This document shows, one piece after another, positions 26,229 through 34,893 of a stretch of 64,000 nucleotides of DNA (the first letter of the stretch is position 1; each line of letters starts with the position of its first letter). The position numbers and the translations under genes are program-made. The stretch covers positions 124,001 through 188,000 of the forward strand of contig JAOTRX010000002.1 in assembly GCA_030247675.1 (NCBI GenBank), in the 5' to 3' direction. Source of the stretch: Desulforhopalus sp. (GTDB lineage: Bacteria > Desulfobacterota > Desulfobulbia > Desulfobulbales > Desulfocapsaceae). The notes beneath the pieces are model-generated. The model searched no databases. It saw only the letters and a program-made list of their open reading frames with translations, and was not told the DNA's origin.

Positions 26229-26271
26229 GAGTTTTTTATACGTTTCTGCAGATATGCTAGTCTACTCACCT

Positions 26272-26856
26272 TTAATCAACAACTGATTGATCGGAATACT
26301 TGCCGGTTATTCCGACGTAACAAGCGCGAATTGCGGCAATGTCTTTTTCGGCGTCACCGGTGGGCAGAAAGGTCGATAGAAAGCCACCGGCCTTGCGCCG
26401 GTAATCGAGAAAAGCCAGGGCAATCGGGATATTGGCGCCGAGGGCGATATAGTAGAAGCCTGTCTTCCATTTTGTCACTTTGGCCCTTGTGCCTTCCGGT
26501 GGGACGGCGATGATCAGGCGGTCGCTTGCATTGAAGGCGGCAATGGTTTCGGCCACTACATTGTTTCGAGATTCCCTGTTTATTGGGATTCCGCCCAGCC
26601 AGCGCATCACCGGGCCGCGCCATCCGGAAAACAAGGAATCCTTGCCCATCCAGTGCATTTCAAACCGGTATACAAAGGCCATTGCCAGGGACAGGGGGAA
26701 GTCCCAGTTACTGGTATGGGGAGCGGCGATAAGCACGTATTTCGGCGCAGTGGGAGGGGTGCCTTCGATTTTCCAGCCGCGCACAGCGAGGCAGAATTTG
26801 CATAAGGCTGAAACGATCGGCTGCAGCACCGGGGTGCTGTACATTGTCTTTGCCAC
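26272..26856 (-). CDS. Lysophospholipid acyltransferase-family protein (PlsC-like)
   Basis: A 194-residue acyltransferase. The H-x4-D catalytic motif is HTSNWD (residues about 47-52), the substrate-binding block GGIPINRESRNN lies near 90 and VPPEGTR near 120. The family transfers acyl groups to lysophosphatidate or related lipids at the inner membrane face. It is shorter than typical PlsC (about 240) and resembles the compact class often annotated as 1-acyl-glycerol-3-phosphate acyltransferase. Repeat copy 4 sits 29-76 bases upstream of the ATG in sense orientation. The adjacent DUF4410 lipoprotein gene reads the same way but ends 95 bases upstream. Confidence 0.88.
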   Translation of the reverse strand: MAKTMYSTPVLQPIVSALCKFCLAVRGWKIEGTPPTAPKYVLIAAPHTSNWDFPLSLAMAFVYRFEMHWMGKDSLFSGWRGPVMRWLGGIPINRESRNNVVAETIAAFNASDRLIIAVPPEGTRAKVTKWKTGFYYIALGANIPIALAFLDYRRKAGGFLSTFLPTGDAEKDIAAIRACYVGITGKYSDQSVVD

Positions 26857-26884
26857 AAAAAGAATCCAGGTAGAAGAAATGGTT

Positions 26885-26932
26885 GTATCGCAACGGCAGA
26901 GGTTTTATTTGAGCAGGTAAGCTGCTCAGCCC
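26885..26932 (-). repeat. Dispersed double-hairpin repeat, copy 4 (partial)
   Basis: Reverse copy. Hairpin I arms TGAGCAG / CTGCTCA around GTAAG (26910-26928). Hairpin II is degenerate but alignable (CTGCC-GTTGC-GATAC on the minus strand). Directly upstream of the acyltransferase gene. Confidence 0.7.
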
Positions 26933-26951
26933 TATGTCGGTGGCGAATTGC

Positions 26952-27467
26952 TTACTGCAAGGTGCTGGTTATCTTGTCAACAGCCTTTCTGTTGAGGGTT
27001 TCTGCGCAATAGGTCGCCCCTTTACTTGAGCCGACACCGTCTCGCCATTCCGCCAGGGTACCCCCCTTTTCATCAAGCAGCTTGTAGCGCAGATCAAGTG
27101 AAGCGGCGCCGGCACCGAAACCGACCAGGGCTCTGGCAGCGCGATTGCCGGCGTTGAAACGCTCCACCTCGGCAATCAGCAGTTTGCCCATATCGGCTTT
27201 ATATTCGTGCATATTTTTGATCAGAACAGCACGAAAACCAGCCTTGTTGAGATTTTTGATAAGGTCGCGGTCCATCCAGGCTACTGTGTTGCCCAGTTCT
27301 CTCGTCTGGTCGGCAGTGAGTCCGGACATTTCGCCATCGAGGGTCAGGACTGCGATGTCCCGGACGACCGGTGGATTATTGGTGGTGGTGTTTTTTTTCT
27401 GACCACAGCCGGCGATGCATCCAAGCAGGAAAAAAATCGCGAGGAAGAGGGATGTTGCTTTTCTCAT
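26952..27467 (-). CDS. DUF4410-type lipoprotein
   Basis: A 171-residue predicted lipoprotein. The signal peptide is MRKATSLFLAIFFLLGCIAGC, with lipobox LGCIAGC and lipidation probably at C21 (C17 is another candidate). A short low-complexity Lys/Asn/Thr linker follows. The mature domain ends with the DUF4410-like block GNRAARALVGFGAGAASLDLR, LLDEKGGTLAEW and a closing helix. The family's function is unknown; members are outer-membrane-anchored in several proteobacteria. Position +2 after the cysteine is G, compatible with outer-membrane sorting. No operon partner is obvious. Confidence 0.8.
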   Translation of the reverse strand: MRKATSLFLAIFFLLGCIAGCGQKKNTTTNNPPVVRDIAVLTLDGEMSGLTADQTRELGNTVAWMDRDLIKNLNKAGFRAVLIKNMHEYKADMGKLLIAEVERFNAGNRAARALVGFGAGAASLDLRYKLLDEKGGTLAEWRDGVGSSKGATYCAETLNRKAVDKITSTLQ

Positions 27468-27568
27468 GTCGAACTCGTTCGGTAAAGGGGGATTGAATCC
27501 TCCGGTGATGCGGAGGTGAATGTTGCCGTTTGCCCAAAGCCTCAGCCAGGGCGCCTGAGAAATGGTTG

Positions 27569-27814
27569 TTATGTATTGCCAAGATCTTTTCGTGCCTTTT
27601 TCTGGATGGCGAGGTAGAGATTCTCGACCTTTTTTCTCGCCCAGGGGGTTTTACGTAAAAAGGTCAGGCTGGACTTGACCGAGGGATCGGTTGTGAAGCA
27701 TCGTATGGCAATGCGCTTTCCAAGTTCTTCCCATCCATAGTATTCAAACAGGCTATTGATAATCCGTTCAAGAGTCAATCCCTGCAAAGGGGTTTTGCTG
27801 TTTTCTTTGTTCAT
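27569..27814 (-). CDS. VF530 family protein (DUF2132)
   Basis: An 81-residue DNA-binding-fold protein of unknown role. The full family signature is present: [20 protein letters not shown], then [19 protein letters not shown] and [16 protein letters not shown]. The Met at 27814 is used because homologous proteins begin just before this block; a frame extension to 27850 adds nothing recognisable. Stand-alone gene on the minus strand. Confidence 0.9.
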   Translation of the reverse strand: MNKENSKTPLQGLTLERIINSLFEYYGWEELGKRIAIRCFTTDPSVKSSLTFLRKTPWARKKVENLYLAIQKKARKDLGNT

Positions 27815-28022
27815 AAGGTGGATTGACAAGCCGTGTCTGGCGGGTTTCAACGGAATAAAGTATCGCCGTCAGGGGATGTTACGGCCACCACTGGAGAACT
27901 GTCTGTTTGGTGCCGGGGTGAAGAAGATGCAGCATTATACAAAAATAGCCGGTAAAGTCATGATGATTTCTTCACAGCCTTTTTCTTCTCCTAGAATAAA
28001 TGCGCAAAAGTAAGGAAAAATT

Positions 28023-28913
28023 ATGAGAAAGCTAACGGCATCACCGGTGATCGTTGGAGTGCCACGATCCGGAACAACCTTATTGAGATTGATGCTGGAC
28101 GCGCATCCGGAACTGGCGATCCCCCCCGAAACCGGTTTCCTGCTGCACCCTGGAACTTTCGAGGCATGCGTTTCGCCGGCAGAGATAGCCAGGAAAATAA
28201 TGGACTTTCCCAGTGGTGCACCAGCTTGGGGAGATTATGGAATCTCGGAAGAGGTCTTTATGGGAGAGATTGCTCGCCTCCCGACATCGGCTGGTTTGGC
28301 AGAGGTGTTGCGGTTATTTTACCGTTTGTATGCCGACCGATTTGCCAAGCCGCGCTGGGGGGAGAAAACGCCCATGTATCTGCAACGGATGCAAGCCATC
28401 CATGCCATCCTGCCGGAAACACGTTTTATTCATATCATCAGAGACGGCCGGGATGTGGCACTGTCCTGGCGGCAGATGTGGTTCGCCCCCAGCCGGGATA
28501 CTCTGGAACTTGTGCAGCGCTGGGTAAAGTTGGTCGGCGAAGCACGAGTACAATCACAAGGATTACCCTGCCTTGAGATACGGTATGAGGAGCTGCTCAC
28601 TGATACTGAAAAAATCTTACGAAACATCTGCCGGTTCCTTGAGCTTGATTTCTCCCCCGAGATGCTGGAGTACCACCAAAATGCCGCATCCCGGCTCAGT
28701 GAGCATCGTGCTCGATATTCGAGCGACGGAACGCTCGTGGTGTCTCAAAGTCAACGGCTCCATCAACAGAGAAAGACCATGAGCCCGCCCGACGTAACAA
28801 TGATCGACCGATGGAAGACGGAGATGTCTCAACAGGAAAAGGATGCATGTCTGAAGATCATGGGTGATCTCGCTCAGCCCATAAAGGAACCTTATTATAC
28901 CGAGGAGGCATAG
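28023..28913 (+). CDS. Sulfotransferase family protein
   Basis: A 296-residue PAPS-dependent sulfotransferase. The 5'-phosphosulfate loop is VGVPRSGTTLLRLMLDAHPE at the N-terminus. The 3'-phosphate-binding segment is FIHIIRDGRDVALSW (near residue 140). LEIRYEELLTD and a WKTEMS motif follow. Bacterial members of this type sulfate surface glycans or lipids. No export signal, so it acts in the cytoplasm. It precedes the glycan-transport/modification operon at 29145-33191 by 230 bases. The last codons (YYTEEA) lie within repeat copy 5. RBS TAAGGA is nine bases before the ATG. Confidence 0.88.
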   Translation: MRKLTASPVIVGVPRSGTTLLRLMLDAHPELAIPPETGFLLHPGTFEACVSPAEIARKIMDFPSGAPAWGDYGISEEVFMGEIARLPTSAGLAEVLRLFYRLYADRFAKPRWGEKTPMYLQRMQAIHAILPETRFIHIIRDGRDVALSWRQMWFAPSRDTLELVQRWVKLVGEARVQSQGLPCLEIRYEELLTDTEKILRNICRFLELDFSPEMLEYHQNAASRLSEHRARYSSDGTLVVSQSQRLHQQRKTMSPPDVTMIDRWKTEMSQQEKDACLKIMGDLAQPIKEPYYTEEA

Positions 28914-28955
28914 TTTTTTTCATAGCAGATAAGTTGCTCAGCTCCGTTTTAATCC
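28893..28955 (-). repeat. Dispersed double-hairpin repeat, copy 5
   Basis: Reverse copy overlapping the 3' end and stop codon of the sulfotransferase gene. Hairpin II is well kept (TATGCC / GGTATA around TCCTC, minus strand). Hairpin I is GAGCA-ACTTA-TCTGCT-like with mismatches. Confidence 0.65.
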
Positions 28956-29144
28956 TGGAAATGCTTGCCTTTCGAGCCGTAACGATTGCGACGAGTCTCG
29001 GCAAAAAAAATTGCGAAGTTTTCCCTAAACGGGTAGCTTAGGCGGCAAAATATCAGTGCTGCTCAGTTCTTGCTCCCCTTCATCCTCTCCAGGTAATGGT
29101 GGCTCATTTCGTGAGGTATTCCCCTCTGAGATAACAACGTTTCA

Positions 29145-30548
29145 ATGCCCATATCAGACACCATCGCCAAATCAGTTTCCCCAGTGATCGTCAGTTGTCA
29201 AGGGGTCAGCAAGTGCTATTACAGCTACCATCGTCCGATGGATCGTTGGTGGGAGGGTTTGAATGCTTTGTTGGCACGTTGCATCGGCCTTCAAAAGCAG
29301 CATCGTCATACCGGTTTTTGGGCGCTGAGGGATGTCTCTCTTGAGATGTATAAAGGTGAGGCAGTCGGTATTGTTGGTCGGAATGGGTCGGGGAAATCGA
29401 CACTCCTGCAACTTATCGTGGGCATCCTGAGTCCAAGCGAGGGGCAGATTAATGTCAGCGGCCGGGTTTCAGCGATGCTGGAGTTGGGTGCGGGATTTCA
29501 CCCGGAATTCACTGGTGTCGAGAATGTCCGCATCAATGCCGCACTGCTCGGCCTGTCGCCGGCAACGATTGAAGAACGGCTGGCGTCGATCCTTGATTTT
29601 TCAGAGATCGGTGACTATGCCTTTATGCCGGTAAAAACCTATTCCTCGGGAATGTACGTCCGGCTTGCCTTTTCGGTGATGATTCATTCCTCCACCGATC
29701 TTCTGGTCATTGACGAGGCCCTTTCGGTCGGAGATGCTGCCTTTCAGGCAAAATGCATGAAGTGGATGCACGATTTCCAAAATGCCGGTGGCAGCCTACT
29801 TTTTGTCAGCCATGATGTTGCTGCCGTTCGTGCCCTGTGCAGTCGGGCAGTTTATCTGGAAAGTGGCAGGGTAAAAGAGATGGGGGCTGTCGGAGCAGTC
29901 ACCGACCATTATTTGCGCGATATCCACCAACACAACAACGCTGCCTTCGCCGTGACCATTGTTCCTGAAGTTGAGCAAGGCGCTGCGCAGGGAGGTGCAG
30001 TTGCTCCTTCCCTAGATTTTACTGAACGTTGCCGCATATTTGAGGAAAAATGGGCGCAATATCGACAGGGAACGGGTGATGCGCGGATTCGTCTAGTGGA
30101 GATGCTTGACCAACGGGGGCAAGCCCTGGAAGTAGTGGAATTTAACGATCAAGTGGTGATCAGGATATATGTTGAATGCATCCAGCCCTGCTCCGCTTCT
30201 ATCAATTACAAGCTCCGCGACAAAAATATGACGGCTGTGGTTGGCGCCGATTTTCTTATTGCCGAGCAACCGCTCCTGGCCATGTCGCGCGGCAAGATGT
30301 ACATGGCAGAATATCGAACGCGGTTGTCGATTCGCCCGGGGAATTATACCCTCCGCCTGTCGGTGACCCACCCCATAAACAACCACGAGCAGGCAGTATT
30401 TATAGATATAGTCGAGGTGGCTCTGCCATTTAAACTGTTGCCGTCACCTCTCGGCTGGATCTATACTCAGGCCTATTTGCCAAACACGGTGCAGGTGAGT
30501 GAGATTTCTCCGGACCGTAAGTTGAATGACAATGAGCTAAGGAATTAA
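29145..30548 (+). CDS. Wzt-like ABC transporter ATPase with C-terminal carbohydrate-binding domain
   Basis: A 467-residue polysaccharide-export ATPase. Residues 1-255 are the nucleotide-binding domain: Walker A GRNGSGKST (near 85), Q-loop, signature YSSGM, Walker B LLVIDEAL and the switch LFVSHD. Residues 300-455 form a Wzt_C beta-sandwich that recognises the glycan end modification. The N-terminal segment with YYSYHRPMDRWWEG is typical of this subfamily. In Wzm/Wzt systems it drives export of O-antigen-type polymers across the inner membrane. No Wzm permease is encoded in the window, so the partner is elsewhere. The stop overlaps the next ATG (TAATG). Confidence 0.93.
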   Translation: MPISDTIAKSVSPVIVSCQGVSKCYYSYHRPMDRWWEGLNALLARCIGLQKQHRHTGFWALRDVSLEMYKGEAVGIVGRNGSGKSTLLQLIVGILSPSEGQINVSGRVSAMLELGAGFHPEFTGVENVRINAALLGLSPATIEERLASILDFSEIGDYAFMPVKTYSSGMYVRLAFSVMIHSSTDLLVIDEALSVGDAAFQAKCMKWMHDFQNAGGSLLFVSHDVAAVRALCSRAVYLESGRVKEMGAVGAVTDHYLRDIHQHNNAAFAVTIVPEVEQGAAQGGAVAPSLDFTERCRIFEEKWAQYRQGTGDARIRLVEMLDQRGQALEVVEFNDQVVIRIYVECIQPCSASINYKLRDKNMTAVVGADFLIAEQPLLAMSRGKMYMAEYRTRLSIRPGNYTLRLSVTHPINNHEQAVFIDIVEVALPFKLLPSPLGWIYTQAYLPNTVQVSEISPDRKLNDNELRN

Positions 30549-31027
30549 TGATGTCTACACTTCTTGAACGTTTTCCCGGTGTCCACTTCTACAATCCCGC
30601 ACTGACCGAGGTGCAGGACAACGTCCGTATCGGCAAGGGTACGCGGGTTGGGTCATTCACCCTTATTCACCAAGGGGCGGTAATCGGCGAAGATGTCACC
30701 ATCGGTTCGCACTGCAATATCTGTGATTGCACCATCGGCGATCGTGCCTCCATTCAAACCGCCTGTCATATTACCCGGGGCGTGGTGATTGAGGATGAGG
30801 TGTTTATTGGCCCCGGAGTAGTCACCTTAAACGATAAGCTGCGCGGCGAGTCAATGGCCTTCCCGCGTATCTGCAAGGGAGCGAAGGTCGGCGGTGGCAG
30901 CGTCATTTTGCCGGGAGTGACCATTGGCGCTAGAGCGCTGGTCGGGGCCGGCAGCGTCGTCAACCGGGACGTGCAGGAAGGGGCGATAGTTGTCGGCAAT
31001 CCCGCCCGTTTGATGGCCGGACGGTAG
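30548..31027 (+). CDS. Left-handed beta-helix sugar acyl/acetyltransferase
   Basis: A 159-residue hexapeptide-repeat enzyme resembling WlbB/PglD-type nucleotide-sugar N-acetyltransferases. Repeats are visible from VRIGKGTRVGSFTLIHQGAV through VTIGSHCNICDCTIGDRA to GAKVGGGSVILPGVTIG and ALVGAGSVVNRDVQEGAIV. The closing GNPARLMAGR is typical of the family. It would use acetyl- or acyl-CoA on a 3- or 4-amino sugar in the cytoplasm. It overlaps the Wzt-like gene and is followed seven bases later by the BKACE gene, so it belongs to a glycan-modification operon. The acceptor sugar is unknown. Confidence 0.88.
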   Translation: MMSTLLERFPGVHFYNPALTEVQDNVRIGKGTRVGSFTLIHQGAVIGEDVTIGSHCNICDCTIGDRASIQTACHITRGVVIEDEVFIGPGVVTLNDKLRGESMAFPRICKGAKVGGGSVILPGVTIGARALVGAGSVVNRDVQEGAIVVGNPARLMAGR

Positions 31028-31033
31028 GCAGTT

Positions 31034-31873
31034 ATGGATGGTATTATTGTCAATCTGGCGCCAACCGGGATGGTGCCCACCAAGGCGATGAATCCGCATC
31101 TGCCGGTTTCCGCCGAGGAAATCGTCGAGGATGCCAAACGCTGTCTCGCTCTCGGCGTGTCCATCGTCCACCTGCATGCGCGTGACGAGCTGGGGCAACC
31201 GACATATCGCAAGGAAGTTTATGGCCAGATAATTGCCGGTATCCGCGAGGCATATCCAGAGGCGATCATCTGTGTGTCGCTCAGCGGCCGCCATTTCAAC
31301 GGATTTGAGGAACGGGCCGATCCCTTGCTGCTTACCGGCGATCTCAAGCCCGACATGGCCAGTCTCACCCTCGGCTCGATGAACTTCAGCCGCACCGCAA
31401 GCGTCAATAGTCCGGAGACGAACCAGCGGCTTATTGCCCGGATGGCCGAGGCGGGGGTCAAACCCGAGCTGGAGGTATTTGATTCCGGGATGGTAAATTA
31501 TGCCCGCTATCTTGCCGACCGTGGCCTGATTCAGCCGCCCTTTTATTTCAATTTTCTCCTGGGAAACGTTGCCACGGCCCAGGCCAAGCCCCTGCATCTT
31601 GGGATGCTGATGGCCGAGTTGCCGGCCAATTCCTTGTGGTGTGGCGGCGGTATCGGCGCCGACCAGCTCGCCATGAATACCATGGGGATGTTGTATGGCA
31701 ATGGGGCGCGCGTCGGCCTGGAGGATTACCTCTGGCTTGATAAAGAGAGAAAACACTTGGCCAGTAATGTCGATATGGTGCAGCGTGTCGTAAAGCTTGC
31801 AGAACTGATGGGTAAAAAAATTGCGACGCCGCGGGAAGTGCGCCGGGCGCTGGGATTGGATTCGCATGTCTGA
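31034..31873 (+). CDS. BKACE family protein (3-keto-5-aminohexanoate cleavage enzyme-like)
   Basis: A 279-residue TIM-barrel enzyme of the beta-keto acid cleavage family. Its founding member condenses 3-keto-5-aminohexanoate with acetyl-CoA in lysine fermentation. The metal site is visible as SIVHLHARD (H-x-H) and a later ANSLWCGGGIGADQLAMNTM block. SLTLGSMNFSR and ELEVFDSGMV are conserved in the family. Here it sits between a sugar acyltransferase and a glycosyltransferase with which it overlaps (ATG inside the 3' end). That strongly suggests a role in making or consuming an acyl-CoA or unusual acyl group for glycan decoration rather than lysine breakdown. That role is inference. Confidence 0.88.
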   Translation: MDGIIVNLAPTGMVPTKAMNPHLPVSAEEIVEDAKRCLALGVSIVHLHARDELGQPTYRKEVYGQIIAGIREAYPEAIICVSLSGRHFNGFEERADPLLLTGDLKPDMASLTLGSMNFSRTASVNSPETNQRLIARMAEAGVKPELEVFDSGMVNYARYLADRGLIQPPFYFNFLLGNVATAQAKPLHLGMLMAELPANSLWCGGGIGADQLAMNTMGMLYGNGARVGLEDYLWLDKERKHLASNVDMVQRVVKLAELMGKKIATPREVRRALGLDSHV

Positions 31874-33191
31874 CGCCATTCCTTGCGGCCTGCATATTCT
31901 TATCACCAATAACACCCTTGGCGCCAGGGCGGGATCTGAGGTCTATGCCCGTGACCTGGCCATTGAACTGATGAAGCGTGGGCACCATCCGGTGGTTTAC
32001 AGCACGGTGCTTGGTGAAGTTGCCGAGGATCTGCGCCGGGCGACGGTTCCGGTTGTCGATGATCTGCATGCCCTGGGCACTACTCCTGATATCATCCATG
32101 GTCAGCACCATCTGGAGACGATGACGGCCGCCCTGCATTTCCCTCGCACTCCGGTTATTTCGATATGCCATGGCTGGTTGCCGTGGGAGGAACTTCCCCC
32201 CTTATTTCCTTCTATTCTGCGCTATGTGGCGGTAGATGACCTCTGTAAGGAGCGCCTTTTGACAACAAAGGGAGTGCCTCCGGAACGTGTCGAGGTTTTG
32301 TATAACTTTGTCGATACGGATCGGTTTCAGTTGCGCCCACCTCTGCCGGCAAGGCCGCAATCTGCCCTAATCTTCAGCAACTATGCCGGTGCGTCAATGG
32401 TTGCTACCCTTGAATCGGCATGCCGGAAATTCGGAATTACCCGTATTGATGTCGCCGGTATCGGCATGGGCAAGGCCCTGACCGCCCCTGAAGAAGTGCT
32501 TGGCGACTACGATGTTGTTTTCGCCAAGGCGAAATGCGCCATAGAAGCCAGCGCTTCAGGGTGCGCCCTCATCGTTGCCGATTTTGCCGGTTTGGGCGGT
32601 ATGGTGACGACTGAGAATGTCGAGTCACTCCGCCGGTTAAACTTCGGTGTTCGGACAATGCAACGGGCGGGTGTAAGCGAGGAATCCGTTATAGTTGAAT
32701 TGCAACGCTACAATGCCGAGGATGCGAGGCAAGTAAGCCTCCTTGTCCGCGACAAGGCGTCGATGACCAAGGCAGTTGATCGATGGGACCAACTTTACAG
32801 AGAGGTGTTGGCCGACTGGCTGACCCTTGCCGGTGGCGATCAGCAGGCATTTGCTCATAACCAGTTGCGGGCCGCCGCCGGGTATCTCAGCCTCTTGGCG
32901 CCAAGTCTCAAGACGCGATACGACGGTTTTGCCCGCGCCGATCACACAGAGAGAATTGTCGCGGAAAAGGAGGCGCTTCTTGCCCTGGTTGAGGCAAGGG
33001 CAAGTGCCGCCGAGGGTCGTGCTGCGGAGACAGAGGCGCAGATTCGAACCAACAATGAAACTGCTCGACAACTCGCCAACGAACTCCAGCAGATTTACAC
33101 TTCCCGGGCATGGAAGCTCGTCACCCGATACCGGATATTCAAGTCGGGGATTGCTAACTGCAGGAGGGCAATTGCCGGGAAAAAACTGTAA
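31866..33191 (+). CDS. GT4-like glycosyltransferase with C-terminal coiled coil
   Basis: A 441-residue GT-B type enzyme. The N-terminal domain has LILITNNTLGARAGSE-like loops and RGHHPVVYS. The linker contains ERVEVLYNFVDTDRF, and the donor-binding region is CAIEASASGCALIVAD, a weak GT4 E-x7-E pattern. The last about 75 residues are a heptad-rich coiled coil (AEKEALLALVEARASAAEGR) followed by YTSRAWKLVTRYR, the W-K-rich tail seen on many bacterial glycosyltransferases. ATG 31866 overlaps the BKACE stop by 8 bases; a longer frame from 31821 is rejected. It likely adds a sugar to the exported glycan. Confidence 0.8.
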   Translation: MSDAIPCGLHILITNNTLGARAGSEVYARDLAIELMKRGHHPVVYSTVLGEVAEDLRRATVPVVDDLHALGTTPDIIHGQHHLETMTAALHFPRTPVISICHGWLPWEELPPLFPSILRYVAVDDLCKERLLTTKGVPPERVEVLYNFVDTDRFQLRPPLPARPQSALIFSNYAGASMVATLESACRKFGITRIDVAGIGMGKALTAPEEVLGDYDVVFAKAKCAIEASASGCALIVADFAGLGGMVTTENVESLRRLNFGVRTMQRAGVSEESVIVELQRYNAEDARQVSLLVRDKASMTKAVDRWDQLYREVLADWLTLAGGDQQAFAHNQLRAAAGYLSLLAPSLKTRYDGFARADHTERIVAEKEALLALVEARASAAEGRAAETEAQIRTNNETARQLANELQQIYTSRAWKLVTRYRIFKSGIANCRRAIAGKKL

Positions 33192-33302
33192 GATTATTTC
33201 CTCGCCATATCATCGATCTGGCCGTTTTAACAGCCGATATCCTGCGAAAAACTCAAATCCCCAAGCTCATTATTCACGCCATCTTCACGTGGAGGTCTTC
33301 AT

Positions 33303-34520
33303 ATGGTCTTTCGTTCCCTGTTTAAAAGCTGCACACTGGTTTTAGGTATCTGCCTGGTGGTTTTTCCGTCTTCAGCAAGAAGCGAGGCAACTAATGTACT
33401 TTCACTCCTCGAAGGCTGTCTGCCGGTCACCATCCCGGCGACGTATGATGGTTGGGAGGCCTATAATCTGCTGGACGATAGCCTGGCATCCGGTTGGGCC
33501 AATGCAACCGGCAAGACCCTGAACAACGTCTTCGTTTTTGAGATGGCCGCCGGTGCGACTCTTGATTCTTTCGAATTTGATACTGCCGCAGCGGATGCAG
33601 AGGGTGCGGCAGCAAAGGACATTCTGGTCGAGATCTCGGCGCAGTCGGCATCTGGGGGCTTTGCCAAGGTATTGCAGGTAACTCTTGCCAACACGACCGA
33701 TGGGCAAAAATTCAAAGTCGAAAAAGCACTCTCCGGCCAATGGGTGCGCCTGACCATCAAGAACAACTACGGCAATACCGAGTATACCGAAATGTTCGGT
33801 TTTCGCGGCTACGGCAACCGGCCGGATCCAGGGAAATCCCCTGAAATGTCCGGGACATATTCAACAAACTATGCGGATTTTCATGTCCGCCAGCAGGGTA
33901 CTGCCTTGGCCGGATGTTACGAATACAACGATGGCTTACTGGATGGAGCGATCGAGGGCCGGGTCATGAAAATCACCTGGCAGGAAGGTCCGGAAAGCAA
34001 AGGACCGGCGATAATGGTTTTTTCCAAAGAAGGAAACTCCTTTAAGGGTTTCTGGTGGCGTGACAAGGCCGAGGGCAACCCTGCTGGTACCTGGGACGGC
34101 ACCAAAAAATCGACTACGGTCGGCAGCTGCCCGCACTGGTCCGGTTCCCTGAAAGGTGAGTTGCAGAAAAAGCTCAAGGCCAATGGCCGGGCGAGCATCT
34201 ATGGAATCCGTTTTGCCCTGGACTCTGCTGTCATTCAGGCTCCATCCTATCCGATTCTCACGGAAATCGTCGATGTCCTGAAAGCCGATACCTCCCTTCG
34301 CCTTACCATTGAAGGACATACCGACGCCCTCGGCGCGGCCGGGCATAATCAGACACTTTCCGAACAACGGGCAGCATCAGTCAAGGCCTACCTGGTTGAC
34401 AAGGGTGTGGCGGGCGACCGTTTGGCAACCATGGGTTTTGGGCCCAGCAAACCGGTGGCCGGTAATGACAATGAGCTTGGTCGCGCCCAGAACAGAAGGG
34501 TCGAGCTTGTCCGCCAGTAG
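33303..34520 (+). CDS. Exported discoidin-like/OmpA family protein
   Basis: A 405-residue secreted protein. The signal peptide is hydrophobic through VLGICLVVFPSSARS. Residues 45-170 look like a discoidin/F5-8 C-type beta-sandwich (LLDDSLASGWANATG). A middle region (175-275) has repeated glycine-tyrosine-tryptophan strands (GTYSTNYADFHVRQQGTALAG) like a lipocalin-type or cell-surface sheet. The C-terminal 110 residues form an OmpA-like peptidoglycan-binding domain (IYGIRFALDSA, TIEGHTDALG, LSEQRAASVKAYL, NRRVELVRQ). ATG 33303 follows GGAGG seven bases upstream. It would anchor a carbohydrate-binding module to the cell wall, fitting its place after the glycan operon. Confidence 0.85.
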   Translation: MVFRSLFKSCTLVLGICLVVFPSSARSEATNVLSLLEGCLPVTIPATYDGWEAYNLLDDSLASGWANATGKTLNNVFVFEMAAGATLDSFEFDTAAADAEGAAAKDILVEISAQSASGGFAKVLQVTLANTTDGQKFKVEKALSGQWVRLTIKNNYGNTEYTEMFGFRGYGNRPDPGKSPEMSGTYSTNYADFHVRQQGTALAGCYEYNDGLLDGAIEGRVMKITWQEGPESKGPAIMVFSKEGNSFKGFWWRDKAEGNPAGTWDGTKKSTTVGSCPHWSGSLKGELQKKLKANGRASIYGIRFALDSAVIQAPSYPILTEIVDVLKADTSLRLTIEGHTDALGAAGHNQTLSEQRAASVKAYLVDKGVAGDRLATMGFGPSKPVAGNDNELGRAQNRRVELVRQ

Positions 34521-34586
34521 GCGCTTCTTCTAGCAGGAGCCGGCTGGAATTTGAGGGGATATCGGATCAACCTCCACTCGGATAGA

Positions 34587-34802
34587 TTAGACGTGCTCAT
34601 TGTCCGCAGCCGGTGCTTTGGCTGCGCACTCCCTGCACAAGCAGGCCTTATGGCGCAGGTTTTCCGGAACGAGGGCGAGTGATTCCGGGTCTATTTGCGT
34701 GTGCTGACACCAGCAATCAATGTCAAGGCGGCCGGATTTGGCTGCGGCACAATCATTCGGTTTGCCGCAGAGCGGGCAGGTGTGATTTGGCAGTGCTTTC
34801 AT
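34587..34802 (-). CDS. Cysteine-rich CWC family protein
   Basis: A 71-residue zinc-binding-type protein of unknown function. The pattern is CPLCGKPNDCAAAKSG, then DCWCQHTQIDPESLALVP (the CWC motif), then CLCRECA. Eight cysteines in two to three knuckles probably hold zinc. ATG 34802 is preceded by TAAGGAG. No operon partner; a hairpin at 34894-34922 lies between it and the DinB gene. Confidence 0.85.
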   Translation of the reverse strand: MKALPNHTCPLCGKPNDCAAAKSGRLDIDCWCQHTQIDPESLALVPENLRHKACLCRECAAKAPAADNEHV

Positions 34803-34893
34803 CGTTTAGTTAAAACTCCTTAGAAGAAACGCAAATTTACCGAGAACCAGCCCTCTCGGCGGTGCATACTGCCTTCCTAGCATATCTGGCAAC

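Noticed and set aside
30851..31915. Long minus-strand frame (354 codons) opposite the BKACE gene
   Set aside because: Shadow of the conserved plus-strand genes; its composition mirrors their codon bias and it has no family features.
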